From the NCBI GenBank assembly GCA_025057155.1, contig JANWYD010000017.1, forward strand, positions 50,339 through 114,338: a stretch of DNA of 64,000 bases, written 5' to 3'. This DNA is from Chloroflexaceae bacterium (GTDB lineage Bacteria > Chloroflexota > Chloroflexia > Chloroflexales > Chloroflexaceae). Below are positions 8,932 to 17,586 of the stretch, in pieces (within the stretch, counting starts at the first letter, position 1; the number at the start of each line of letters is the position of its first letter). Under the pieces are notes generated by a model. That model had not been told where the DNA came from and searched no databases. It saw only the letters and a program-made list of their open reading frames with translations. The position numbers and the translations under genes are program-made.

Positions 8932-9172
8932 AGAAGGTAACTCCATTATGGCGTAAAACTAGAATGTATGGAAAGGCGGGCAGAACAGGTTTCTGCGCGC
9001 CCTGGCTGCCGGGAACCGTGACAGCACGACCCTGCAGATCGCATCCCAGGAACGGTACGTTCTTCCTGCCCACAGGGAAGCATGGCGGCTTGTCTTCCAG
9101 ATTGCACGCCAGGGAACCGCAGGTTTTCCACATCGCAGCTCAATGCAATAACGCTGGCGCCTCAACGTCGCA

Positions 9173-10483
9173 ATGGCGGCTCGTGCGGTGGAGCAGAGCA
9201 AGCGTATGGCGCGACGGCATCGAGCACGCGTGGTCGGAGCAGGCAATCTCACCGCTTCAAACCGTCTTGTTGCCGGCCAGCGGTCACGGTTGGACATAGC
9301 GAGACGGTTGTTGACCCGGTTGGGTGATGCGGCATTGCCGGAAGCAGTGCTCCAACTGGGGTGTGAGATCCTGGGCGCGGATCGGGGCCTACTGCACCTC
9401 CCCCACCCACGGCACGGAATCGAACTCGTCGCGCGGTATCCTGACGATGCGACCCTGCACCCCGCAGATGCGCTCGACAGCCGGCGTCTGACCTGGCAGA
9501 CGCTCCACAGTTCTCTCCCGCAGATCATTGACTGCGTCCACGATGACGAGGCGCGCTGGGAGTATTGTCACGGCGAGGACTGCCGACTGACTCTGAGTGC
9601 GCCGTTGCAGTGGGAGGGCCAGAATATCGCCGTCGTGCAACTCTCCTACGATGGCCGACGACCGGCAATCGAAACCACGCTGTTGAGCCTGGTGTACGAA
9701 TACGCCGAACTGGCGGCCCTGGCGCTTGTGCAGCACGAGCGCCTTCGCGTCGCACCAGATCGACTGTCGGGCCAGACCGTTTGCTTAGCCGACGCCAATC
9801 AGCACGCTTTCGGGTCCGGCGTCTCAGCGGTGCTGGCAGCCGGTGAGGCGGAGCGTGCCAGGATCGCCCGCGATCTGCACGATGGCGCGCGACAGGCGCT
9901 CCTGGGCGCGCAGTTGCACCTCGAAGCCATGCGTGAAGCGTTGCAGCGCGGTGATACCAGGGCAATACAGGATCATCTCAGCCACGGGCGGACTGCGCTC
10001 AACACGGTCGAACAGGAGCTTGCACGCATTGTCCGCAATCTCCACCCGCCACGGCTGGATAAAGGCGATCTCTCGATTACGCTGACTGAATTGGCCAGAC
10101 AGTGGACTGCCGCGACGCAGACGCTCACGCTCTGCACGGTTGATCCGTGCCTGCCCCCACTGGAAGCGACGCAGGCCATCGCGCTCTACCGGATTGTCCA
10201 GGAGGCGCTGGCCAACTGCAGCCGTCACGCCCGTGCGTCACGGGTGGCGATCAGCCTGCACTGCGACGATAAGAAGCATGTAACCCTGGTGATAGATGAT
10301 GACGGGCGCGGCGGCGCGTCTCCGCGGGGCGGCGCTGTCGGCCTGTTGAGCATGGCTCAGCGCGCCCACGCCATCGGCGCCGAGTTCTTGCTAGACTCGC
10401 CCCCCGGACGGGGAACCCGCGTCGTTGTCAGGCTGCCTCTGGAGCATCGCTGCCCGCGGCAATCGGCGGGCGGCGATGCCTAG
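9173..10483 (+). CDS. NarL-type sensor histidine kinase (GAF-HisKA_3-HATPase)
   Basis: 436 aa, apparently soluble. Residues about 45-190 form a GAF-like sensor domain. The dimerisation/phosphoacceptor motif ERARIARDLHDGARQ is of HisKA_3 type with His near residue 236. The C-terminal HATPase has an N-box (ALANCSRHARAS), DDDGRG and a GLLSMAQRA segment. No membrane segment is seen, so the signal is cytoplasmic or read through the GAF domain. The response regulator gene follows at 10625 and arsenite oxidase after that. The start is uncertain: no good ribosome site precedes the ATG at 9173, and 9206 is an alternative. Confidence 0.88.
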   Translation: MAARAVEQSKRMARRHRARVVGAGNLTASNRLVAGQRSRLDIARRLLTRLGDAALPEAVLQLGCEILGADRGLLHLPHPRHGIELVARYPDDATLHPADALDSRRLTWQTLHSSLPQIIDCVHDDEARWEYCHGEDCRLTLSAPLQWEGQNIAVVQLSYDGRRPAIETTLLSLVYEYAELAALALVQHERLRVAPDRLSGQTVCLADANQHAFGSGVSAVLAAGEAERARIARDLHDGARQALLGAQLHLEAMREALQRGDTRAIQDHLSHGRTALNTVEQELARIVRNLHPPRLDKGDLSITLTELARQWTAATQTLTLCTVDPCLPPLEATQAIALYRIVQEALANCSRHARASRVAISLHCDDKKHVTLVIDDDGRGGASPRGGAVGLLSMAQRAHAIGAEFLLDSPPGRGTRVVVRLPLEHRCPRQSAGGDA

Positions 10484-10529
10484 CGGCGCCGTTTGGTACT
10501 GCGGCCGGCCAGGACGCCGGTTTGCTTCA

Positions 10530-10565
10530 GGGAGCCGGGGTGCAGAAACCCGGTTTCTCTATTTT
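10530..10565. repeat. Degenerate REP-like palindrome between kinase and regulator
   Basis: GCAGAAACCCGGTTTCTC is a weakened copy of the short palindrome family lying in the 141-bp gap between the two signalling genes. Confidence 0.45.
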
Positions 10566-10624
10566 CCCGTTACACACCCATACGGTTGTGCTACCCGGTA
10601 ATGTTCAAGATACAGGAGGCGCTC

Positions 10625-11260
10625 GTGATACGAGTCTTCGTTACTGATGATCACCCCATCGTGCGCGAAGGGTTGCGCAGCCTGATCTGTTGCCAGAATG
10701 ATATGACGCTCGTGGGCGAAGCGGATAACGGCACACAGATGCTGGCCTCGGTTGCCGCCGTAGCGCCTGATGTGGTGCTCATTGATGTGCGTATGCCGCG
10801 CCTGGGCGGTCTTGATGTTTTGCGCCGCATCCAGGAACAAACGCCCGTGCCGGCCTGTCTGGTGCTTTCGAGCTACGATGATCCCGCCTATGTCCTGGCC
10901 GCGATTGAGGCCGGGGCGCGGGGATACCTGTTGAAACACAGCGCCTATGGGGCCATTCTGGATGCCATCCGCGCTGTGGCGCGCGGCGAGCACGTCGTCT
11001 CGCCGGCCCTGGTCGGAACCCTGTTCAGCAGCGTGACGGAACTGCGGCGGGAGCGGGTGCGCCAGGATCTGGGCGGCGACGTCAGCGCCCTGCGCATGCT
11101 GCGGGCCCTCGCCGACGGCGCGACCACCTCCGAGATCGGCTCGATGCTACACGTCAGCGAAGTCACCGTCAAGCGGCGCATCCAGGAACTCACCGATCAA
11201 CTAGGCGTCCGTAACCGGACCCAACTGGTCGCCGAGGCCATGCGCCGAGGCTGGATTTGA
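10625..11260 (+). CDS. NarL/LuxR-family response regulator
   Basis: 211 aa. The GTG at 10625 is taken as start because AGGAGG lies a few bases upstream and the receiver domain begins at once (IRVFVTDDHPIVREGL). Phosphoacceptor Asp is in VVLIDVRMPRLGG (about residue 53), with the conserved Lys in LLKHS. A LuxR-type helix-turn-helix occupies the C-terminus (TTSEIGSMLHVSEVTVKRRI). It is the partner of the kinase encoded just upstream. The next gene downstream, 133 bp away on the same strand, is aioB, so this pair is the obvious candidate regulator of arsenite oxidation (inference). Confidence 0.92.
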   Translation: MIRVFVTDDHPIVREGLRSLICCQNDMTLVGEADNGTQMLASVAAVAPDVVLIDVRMPRLGGLDVLRRIQEQTPVPACLVLSSYDDPAYVLAAIEAGARGYLLKHSAYGAILDAIRAVARGEHVVSPALVGTLFSSVTELRRERVRQDLGGDVSALRMLRALADGATTSEIGSMLHVSEVTVKRRIQELTDQLGVRNRTQLVAEAMRRGWI

Positions 11261-11393
11261 GCCTCATCAGGCAACATGATCCCTTCGGATCACAGGATTG
11301 ACCCCTTTGGATCTTCCCTGATGCCGGGTCAGGCGATTAAGCTCATCACGACCTGCGTATATCGTGCCTGGCTGATACTACGGAGGGTGATTG

Positions 11394-12068
11394 ATGGAAG
11401 ATCAGAGGGCTACTCCGCCAGATGAGGTTGTTGCCGGGACGCAGCCACCGCCAGACGAGGTTGCCGGGACGCAGCTACCGCGTCTCGGTCGGCGCAGTTT
11501 CCTCAAACTCGGTTCCGTCGGCAGCGCTGCTGCGGTCCTGGCGGCCTGCGCTGCGCCTCCCGCGCCTCCCACAGTGGCGCCTCCGACGGCCGCGCCGGCG
11601 CCCACGGCGCCCCAGGCGCCCACTCCCGTCGCCGTAACCGAACCGGCGCCCGCACCGATGATCGGCGATCTTTTGCCCTACCCGCGGCTGAAGATCGCAA
11701 CTATTGCCGATCTTCAAAAAGGTGTATTCTTTGCTACTTACCCGGATCAGTTTTCGCCGGTTCAGATCCTCAAGCTGGGTGTAAAGACGGTCGGTGGCGT
11801 CGGTCCGGATGAGGATATCGTCGCCTACAGCGGGCTGTGCACCCATATGGGCTGCCCGGTCAGTTATGACCCCGCCACCAGGATATTTATGTGTCCCTGC
11901 CACTACAGTTACTTCGACGCCGCCGCCGATGCGATGTTGATCAGCGGCCCGGCCACCCAGCACCTCCCCCGGATCGTGCTGGAAGTGGAAGGGCAGGACA
12001 TTTACGCCATCGGCGTGCAGGGACTGATCTATGGCCGGCCGCATAATCTGAGTCTGACCAAGCCATAG
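11394..12068 (+). CDS. aioB: Arsenite oxidase small (Rieske) subunit, Tat lipoprotein
   Basis: 224 aa. ATG at 11394 follows GGAGGG at 6-base spacing; a TTG one codon earlier is possible. The N-terminus has a direct repeat (PPDEVVAGTQ / PPDEVAGTQ), then a twin-arginine motif RRSFLKLGS (residues 33-41), a hydrophobic run and a lipobox LAAC. Export by Tat and lipid anchoring are therefore likely, followed by a Pro/Ala/Thr-rich tether. The Rieske domain has CTHMGC and CPCH: Cys/His pairs for the 2Fe-2S centre plus the two extra Cys that form a disulfide. AioB passes electrons from AioA to a c-type cytochrome or cupredoxin, not encoded nearby. The aioA ribosome site overlaps the stop. Confidence 0.92.
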   Translation: MEDQRATPPDEVVAGTQPPPDEVAGTQLPRLGRRSFLKLGSVGSAAAVLAACAAPPAPPTVAPPTAAPAPTAPQAPTPVAVTEPAPAPMIGDLLPYPRLKIATIADLQKGVFFATYPDQFSPVQILKLGVKTVGGVGPDEDIVAYSGLCTHMGCPVSYDPATRIFMCPCHYSYFDAAADAMLISGPATQHLPRIVLEVEGQDIYAIGVQGLIYGRPHNLSLTKP

Positions 12069-12079
12069 GAGGTATCGCG

Positions 12080-14590
12080 ATGCCTGTACATCGTCCGGCG
12101 GATCGGCTGGTGCTGCCGCCTCCTGATGCCGAGAAGTTTCAGACCGTGTGCCACTACTGCATTGTCGGCTGCGGTTACAAGGTCTACAAGTGGCCCGAAG
12201 GTCAGGCAGGAGGCCTGCGCCCTGAGGAAAACGCATTAGGCGTTGATTATACCAAGCCGGTGGCCCCGCTGAGCGCGGATTGGATCGCCCCGGCCCACCA
12301 GACGGTCATCACCGAACGCGATGGGCGGCGCTTCCACATCGCCGTCGTGCCTGATAAGGAGTGTGTGGTTAACAAGGGCAACCATTCGGGGCGCGGCGGC
12401 ACCCTCGGCGCCAGTCTCTACCGGCCCGACGGGCCAACCAGCGTGCGCCTGACCCATCCGCTGGTCTATCGCGCCACTGATCAGGTGGTGACGACCTGGG
12501 ATGATGCGATCGATCTGACCGCACGGGTCATCTACGGCAGTATCCAGCGCGATGGCAACAACTCGATCTTTATGAAGGTCTTCGACCACGGCGGCGGCGG
12601 CGGCGGATTCGAGAATAACTGGGCGGTTGGCAAATTCTTCTTTGAGGCGGTACAGACGGTCAATTGCTCGATCCACAACCGGCCCGCCTACAACTCGGAA
12701 GTGCATGCCTCGCGCGACATGGGCGTGCCAGAATTGAATTACGCCTACGTGGACGCCCAGTTGGCCGATACCATCGTGCTCTGGGGAGCCAACTCCTTCG
12801 AGACCCAGACCAATTTCTTCCTGGTCCACATGGTGCCTAACCTGCGAGGGGTGACTGTGAAGGATAAGGAGGCCGCCCGCCCCGGTGAACTGGTCGGACC
12901 GGGCCGCATCATTATCATTGATCCGCGCCGCACCGGGACAGTGGTAGTGAGTGAGCAGGCCGGCGGTAAGGATCGCGTGCTGCATCTCCAACTCAATCCC
13001 GGCACCGACATTGTCGTGGCCAATACGCTGGCGCGGATCATCTACGAGCGCGAGTGGCACGATAAAAACTTCCTGGCCAACCGCGTCGAAGCCGAGACCG
13101 TGCAGCCGTTCCTCGACCAGAGCCTGCAGATGGCGAAGGGTCTGGATGAAGTGCTCGCCGAGGCGGAACGCATCACCGGCCTCTCGCGGGCTCAGCTCGA
13201 GCAGGCGGCAAGCTGGATCGCCGAGACCAAGGTTGATGGCAGTCGCCCGCGCACCCTGATCCTCTACGAGAAGGGGGTTATCTGGGGGTTGAAAAACTAC
13301 CAGAATGTCGGCAGTGTCGTCAACCTGGCCCTGCTGACCGGGAACTTCGGCAAGCCCGGCACGGGTTGCGGGCGTCTGGGCGGCCACCAGGAAGGCTACA
13401 CCCGCCCGAGCTATAAGGGGCCGCGCCCTGCGCCATATATAGACGATCTCTTGAGCCAGGGTCAGGGAAGTGTGTTTTATGTGGCAGGGTGCAATCCGGC
13501 GGTGACCACGCTCAACGCTCAGCGTATGCGCGAGACCCTGCAGACCCGTGGTAAACTGGTGCGCGATGCCCTGGACGCCAATTTCGCCGCTGACAATGCC
13601 GCCAGAGCGCAGGCTGTGCTCGACGCGATCAGCCGGGGGGGGCTATTCATCATCGTTCAGGATATCTACCCGATCGCGACAGCGCGCTTCGCGCACGTGG
13701 TCTTTCCGGCAGCGGCCTGGGGTGAAAGCCCGCTCACCTCGATCAATGGCGAGCGGCGCCTGCGGCTCTTCGAGCAGTTTATGGACCCGCCCGGGGTGGC
13801 CGAGCCAGATTGGAAGATCTTCGCGATGCTGGCACAGCGGATCAAGGCCCTGGCCGAAGCCGATGGCAATGCCGATCTGGCCCGGCGCTTCAGCGGCTTC
13901 GAGTGGAAAACCGCTGAAGAGGTGTTCCTGGAGGGTGGCGAGGCCTTTGCCGATGGCGTGAAGGCCAGCCCCGAGCGCTACAAAGGGGTGGACTACGCCT
14001 TTCTGAGGGCGGCGGGCAACAACGGCATCCAGACCCCGGTCACGATCGTGAATGGAAAACCGGTAGGCCGGGTGCGCTACTTCGAGAATGGCGAACCCTT
14101 TCATACCGAGAGCGGCAAGGCGAAGCTCCTGCCCACCCCCTGGCCCGGTTTTCCGGCGATAGTTCAGGCGCAGATCGATAAGTATCCATACTTTCTTATC
14201 GATGGGAGGAACAATAACTGGCAAACCTTTTATAATGACCTCCACATTCCATTTCATGCGGAAAGAACGCCCATGTCCTACATCGAGATCAATCCTGAAG
14301 ATGCGAAAAAAGAGGGGCTTGCACCGGGCGATATCGTGCGACTCTACAACGACTACGGCGAAGCCACGGCTTACACTATAGTGAGCACGAGTGTCAAACC
14401 CGGCATGCTCTTCAAGCTCTTCGCCCACCCTCGTTCCACGGCCAACAGCCTGAGTACGCCCTACGTCGATCCGGAGACGACCAATCCGTATTTCAAGGGG
14501 ACGGCGGTCGGGTTGCAGCGGCTTGGTCGGCTTGAGGATCTCGACAAACGGCTGACGTATCAACCGACGAATTTCGAGCCGATTGTCTGA
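12080..14590 (+). CDS. aioA: Arsenite oxidase large (molybdopterin) subunit
   Basis: 836 aa, close to known AioA lengths. The 3Fe-4S binding Cys are in VCHYCIVGCGY (C24, C27, C31). The arsenite-pocket residues of Alcaligenes AioA are conserved: His199 and Glu207 in IHNRPAYNSE, Arg432 and His436 in RLGGHQEGYTRP, with the same 8- and 4-residue spacings. It belongs to the DMSO-reductase superfamily, binds bis-MGD, and oxidises arsenite to arsenate outside the membrane, co-exported with AioB. AGGAGG overlapping the aioB stop gives a strong ribosome site 11 bp downstream of that gene. mobA at 22.7 kb supplies the guanylation step of cofactor synthesis. Confidence 0.96.
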   Translation: MPVHRPADRLVLPPPDAEKFQTVCHYCIVGCGYKVYKWPEGQAGGLRPEENALGVDYTKPVAPLSADWIAPAHQTVITERDGRRFHIAVVPDKECVVNKGNHSGRGGTLGASLYRPDGPTSVRLTHPLVYRATDQVVTTWDDAIDLTARVIYGSIQRDGNNSIFMKVFDHGGGGGGFENNWAVGKFFFEAVQTVNCSIHNRPAYNSEVHASRDMGVPELNYAYVDAQLADTIVLWGANSFETQTNFFLVHMVPNLRGVTVKDKEAARPGELVGPGRIIIIDPRRTGTVVVSEQAGGKDRVLHLQLNPGTDIVVANTLARIIYEREWHDKNFLANRVEAETVQPFLDQSLQMAKGLDEVLAEAERITGLSRAQLEQAASWIAETKVDGSRPRTLILYEKGVIWGLKNYQNVGSVVNLALLTGNFGKPGTGCGRLGGHQEGYTRPSYKGPRPAPYIDDLLSQGQGSVFYVAGCNPAVTTLNAQRMRETLQTRGKLVRDALDANFAADNAARAQAVLDAISRGGLFIIVQDIYPIATARFAHVVFPAAAWGESPLTSINGERRLRLFEQFMDPPGVAEPDWKIFAMLAQRIKALAEADGNADLARRFSGFEWKTAEEVFLEGGEAFADGVKASPERYKGVDYAFLRAAGNNGIQTPVTIVNGKPVGRVRYFENGEPFHTESGKAKLLPTPWPGFPAIVQAQIDKYPYFLIDGRNNNWQTFYNDLHIPFHAERTPMSYIEINPEDAKKEGLAPGDIVRLYNDYGEATAYTIVSTSVKPGMLFKLFAHPRSTANSLSTPYVDPETTNPYFKGTAVGLQRLGRLEDLDKRLTYQPTNFEPIV

Positions 14591-14639
14591 CGCAGAGAGC
14601 TTTGCCCGGGTTCCCCGTCCTCCACCCTGCGCGAGCATG

Positions 14640-14745
14640 GGGAACCCCGGCTGTGTTGTGCGCGACCCGGAGGGTAGAGCGACCATGCCGCCCTGCGGGC
14701 GTGAGCGTGGGGAAGCCCGGTTTTCCCCCGTCCCTCTACCGGGCG
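14640..14745. repeat. REP-like palindromes after aioA
   Basis: Two partial copies of the short family: GGGGAACCCCGG near 14640 and GGGGAAGCCCGGTTTTCCCC near 14709-14728. They fill the 192-bp gap between aioA and the FmdE-like gene. Confidence 0.45.
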
Positions 14746-14782
14746 ATGTTCACGTTTGTTTTATCTAGAAGGCCGGAACCAG

Positions 14783-15469
14783 ATGACCCTGTTGATCACT
14801 TCAACACCGCTGCGCGCAGTCCTGGAACAATCGGCGGCCATGCACCGCCATCTTTGCCCCCGGCAGGTGCTCGGCGCGCGCATGGGGATGTATGCCAGCG
14901 AGCTGCTGGGTCTGGAGTTGCCCCGCTCCGATAAGCGTCTGTTTACCTTCGTGGAAACCGATGGCTGTTTTGCCGACGGGGTGAGCGCGGCGACGGGATG
15001 CTGGCTGGGTCGCCGCACGCTGCGCCTGATCGATCTGGGCAAGGTCGCGGCAACGTTTGTGGATACGCGCAGCGGGCAGGCCATCCGCATCCATCCCCAC
15101 CCGGAGGCCCGCGCGCTGGCTCGCTCCTACGCTCCAGATGCCCGGAGCCGCTGGCATGCCTATCTCGAAGCCTACCAGATTATGCCGGTCGCCGAATTGC
15201 TGGTGGCGCGTCCGGTCAGCTTGAATCTGGATCTGGCGGCGCTGATCGGTCGGAACGGCCTGCGCACGCAGTGCCAGCAGTGCGGCGAGGAGATTATCAA
15301 CCAGCGCGAGGTGCTGCGCGAGGGGCGCACGCTCTGCCCCGGCTGCGCTGGCACGGGCGTCTACTGGTCGGAACTCCAGGCTCCAGAGGTGCTCGAACTG
15401 CCTTATAATAAGAAGGAGAAACGTTACGAATTCGTGCCGGCCGTCCCGCTGGCGCGGCGCAATGGGTAG
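14783..15469 (+). CDS. FmdE/FwdE-family protein with zinc ribbon
   Basis: 228 aa. The N-terminal domain matches the FmdE family (formylmethanofuran dehydrogenase subunit E-like): MHRHLCPRQVLGARMG, FVETDGCFADGVSAATGC, and VRDTR-like strand FVDTRSGQAIRI. The C-terminus holds a four-cysteine zinc ribbon (CQQCGEE and CPGC). Such proteins occur beside molybdenum/tungsten enzymes; their biochemical role is not settled. Its position after aioA suggests a link with molybdenum-cofactor supply or assembly for AioA (inference). An ATG at 14756 would add 9 residues. It overlaps the next gene by 8 bp. Confidence 0.8.
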   Translation: MTLLITSTPLRAVLEQSAAMHRHLCPRQVLGARMGMYASELLGLELPRSDKRLFTFVETDGCFADGVSAATGCWLGRRTLRLIDLGKVAATFVDTRSGQAIRIHPHPEARALARSYAPDARSRWHAYLEAYQIMPVAELLVARPVSLNLDLAALIGRNGLRTQCQQCGEEIINQREVLREGRTLCPGCAGTGVYWSELQAPEVLELPYNKKEKRYEFVPAVPLARRNG

Positions 15470-15872
15470 AACGGAACGGCCAACCTACGGAGCGGCGCCC
15501 CGCGTTGCCCTCTGGGCAGGCATCCTGCTGACCCTGATCGGTCTGGTCAGCCGTTACCTTATTGGCGCGCGAGAGTTCAGTTCCGTCACCCCCCTGCTGT
15601 TCGGCATGCCTATCGCCTTGCTGGGCGTGGTGGCTCTGGAGCCGCAGTATGCCCGACGCGCCATGCAGAGCTTGCTGGTTCTATCGCTGCTGGGCGTGCT
15701 GGCGACCTCTTACGTGCTGCCCCTGTTCCGTGACGCGCTCCAGGGCCAACCTCTGCGCGGCAATGTCGCCGTTGTCCTGGCCAACGGCGTGACGCTGCTG
15801 CTCTGCGGCCTCCTGCTGGTCGTCTCCTTTGTCGCCTTGCTACGCGCCTGGTGGAAACGGGCGCGTCGCTAG
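15462..15872 (+). CDS. Four-helix membrane protein of unknown function
   Basis: 136 aa with four predicted membrane helices at about residues 15-33, 43-60, 68-86 and 104-126, a short basic C-terminus (WWKRARR) and no recognisable catalytic motif. It starts 8 bp inside the FmdE-like gene, so the two are translationally coupled. Function unknown; it could anchor or accompany the FmdE-like protein. Confidence 0.75.
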   Translation: MGRTERPTYGAAPRVALWAGILLTLIGLVSRYLIGAREFSSVTPLLFGMPIALLGVVALEPQYARRAMQSLLVLSLLGVLATSYVLPLFRDALQGQPLRGNVAVVLANGVTLLLCGLLLVVSFVALLRAWWKRARR

Positions 15873-15981
15873 CAGGCCCCCCATCCCTCCTCCCTGCCTC
15901 GGTGTGGTCTTCAAATTGCCGTGGCGAGGTGTCGCCGCTGACCGGCGGCGCCCTGTCGCCGCGCATATCATCTTGCTGTAA

Positions 15982-16010
15982 GAGACAGCCGGAGCGTTTT
16001 CTTGTATGAT
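15982..16010 (+). promoter_or_regulatory. Putative promoter for MurA-family gene
   Basis: GAGACA (15982-15987), 17-bp spacer, TATGAT (16005-16010), about 48 bp before the chosen start codon. Confidence 0.45.
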
Positions 16011-16057
16011 CGCCACAGGTGGCGCGACGTGCGCCGCGCTGTTGTGCGAAAGAGGGT

Positions 16058-17395
16058 ATGGTGCAAGAGGAACTGGCCTATCGCATCCACGGCGGCGCGC
16101 CCGTGGTGGGGCAAATCACCTGTCTTGGCGCCAAAAACTTCGCTACCAAGGCCATGGTGGCTGCGCTGCTCGCCGATTCGCCGTCTGAACTGTTCAATTG
16201 CCCGCCGATTGGCGACGTGGCGATTACCCATGCCATGATCGAGGCTATCGGCGCCACAGTGCAGGCTATGGAGGGGTGGCTACGAATTGACCCCCGCGGC
16301 ATCCACACGTCGCGCGTTCCCATTCCAGACTCGGGCAGCAACCGGATACCGATCCTGCTGCTGGGCGCGCTGCTCCACCGTTTCGAGGAGGCGGCCGTGC
16401 CCGTCGTCGGCGGCTGCCGCATCGGCGAGCGTCCGGTGGATTTTCACCTGATGGCCATCGAGCGCTTCGGGGGCGAGGTGAGCACGACTGCGGAGGGCTA
16501 CGTGGCCCGCCGTCGCAGGCGTCTGAAAGGGGCGGTGGTGGAGTTGCCCTATCCCAGCGTCGGCGCCACCGAAACGTGCCTGTTTCTCAGCGTCCTGGCG
16601 CAGGGGCGTTCGGTGATCGTCAACGCAGCCATCGAGCCGGAAATCATCGAACTGATTACCATGCTGCGGGCCATGGGCGCGATCATCTTCACCTCGGCCG
16701 GCCGCGAGATCCGCGTCGAGGGTGTTGAGCGCCTGAGCGGCACGCGCATGCCCATCCTGGGCGACCGGATTGAGGCCGCCTCGTGGGCCTGCCTGGCGGG
16801 GGCCTCCGATGGCGATATCACCGTGCGGGGCATCAATCCAAATATTCTCGGCAACTTTCTGGCCCACTTCCAGCAAGTGGGGGGCGGGTTCGAGCTGCTC
16901 GACGCCGAGACGGTGCGGTTCTTTCGCCGCGCGCGCCTCTCGCCCACCATAGTGGAGACCGATGTCTACCCGGGCTTTTCGACCGACTGGCAGCAGCCCT
17001 TTGCGGTGATGCTCACCCAGGCCCACGGGATCTCGATCATCCACGAGACTGTCTACGAGAACCGCTTTGGCTACCTGAAGGCCCTCAACCAGCTCGGCGC
17101 CAACACCCAGTTAACCACCAGTTGCCTCGGCGGCCTGCCCTGTCGCTACCGCGATCGCAACCACGAGCATAGCGCCATCATCGTCGGGCCGACCCCGCTG
17201 CGGTCCGACGGCAACATCATTACCATTCCCGATCTGCGGGCCGGTCTGGCCTACATTATCGCCGCCGCCATCGCCCGCGGCGTCTCGATCATCCGCGGCA
17301 TTCATCTGCTGGAGCGCGGCTACGGCGACGTGGTTCCCCGGCTGTCGCAGATGAACCTGCGCATCGAACGCGTGCCCGTCGCGGCGCTCTTGTAG
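16058..17395 (+). CDS. murA: MurA-family enolpyruvyl transferase
   Basis: 445 aa. It shows the EPSP-synthase/MurA double-domain pattern: GAKNFATKAMVAALL near the N-terminus (MurA has GAKNAVLP), the catalytic-Cys loop GGCRIGERPVDFH, and YPGFSTDWQQPF holding the conserved Asp. MurA transfers enolpyruvate from PEP to UDP-GlcNAc as the first committed step of peptidoglycan synthesis. The residues around the substrate loop (SNRIPILLLG) differ from the usual RAS signature, so this may be a MurA paralogue. ATG at 16058 has GAGGG just upstream. A strong hairpin follows the gene. Confidence 0.85.
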   Translation: MVQEELAYRIHGGAPVVGQITCLGAKNFATKAMVAALLADSPSELFNCPPIGDVAITHAMIEAIGATVQAMEGWLRIDPRGIHTSRVPIPDSGSNRIPILLLGALLHRFEEAAVPVVGGCRIGERPVDFHLMAIERFGGEVSTTAEGYVARRRRRLKGAVVELPYPSVGATETCLFLSVLAQGRSVIVNAAIEPEIIELITMLRAMGAIIFTSAGREIRVEGVERLSGTRMPILGDRIEAASWACLAGASDGDITVRGINPNILGNFLAHFQQVGGGFELLDAETVRFFRRARLSPTIVETDVYPGFSTDWQQPFAVMLTQAHGISIIHETVYENRFGYLKALNQLGANTQLTTSCLGGLPCRYRDRNHEHSAIIVGPTPLRSDGNIITIPDLRAGLAYIIAAAIARGVSIIRGIHLLERGYGDVVPRLSQMNLRIERVPVAALL

Positions 17396-17445
17396 AGCGG
17401 GCGGGAGAGAGAAAGATCCGCCTCTCACCTTCCTGCCCGCCTGGA

Positions 17446-17483
17446 CCGACAGGGGCGACCGGCCGGTCGCTCCTGTCGGTTTA
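17446..17483 (+). terminator. Rho-independent-type terminator after murA
   Basis: CCGACAGG (17446-17453) pairs with CCTGTCGG (17472-17479) and the stem continues GCGACC / GGTCGC with one G-T pair, closing on a GGCC loop. TTTACG follows. It begins about 50 bp after the stop codon. Confidence 0.75.
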
Positions 17484-17560
17484 CGCAGCGATGCCCGACT
17501 AGAACAGCGTATGCGGCGCGCGGCGACGGGTAGGGAATGTATAGGCCAGGGGAAGGGAGC

Positions 17561-17580
17561 AGGAAAACCCGGTTTCCCCG
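17561..17580. repeat. REP-like short palindrome
   Basis: GGAAAACCCGGTTTCCCC, a copy of the short family just beyond the stop codon of the membrane protein gene on the minus strand. Confidence 0.6.
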
Positions 17581-17586
17581 ACGAGC

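Noticed and set aside
12236..13387. Long minus-strand ORF inside aioA
   Set aside because: Shadow ORF opposite a gene with intact catalytic motifs.
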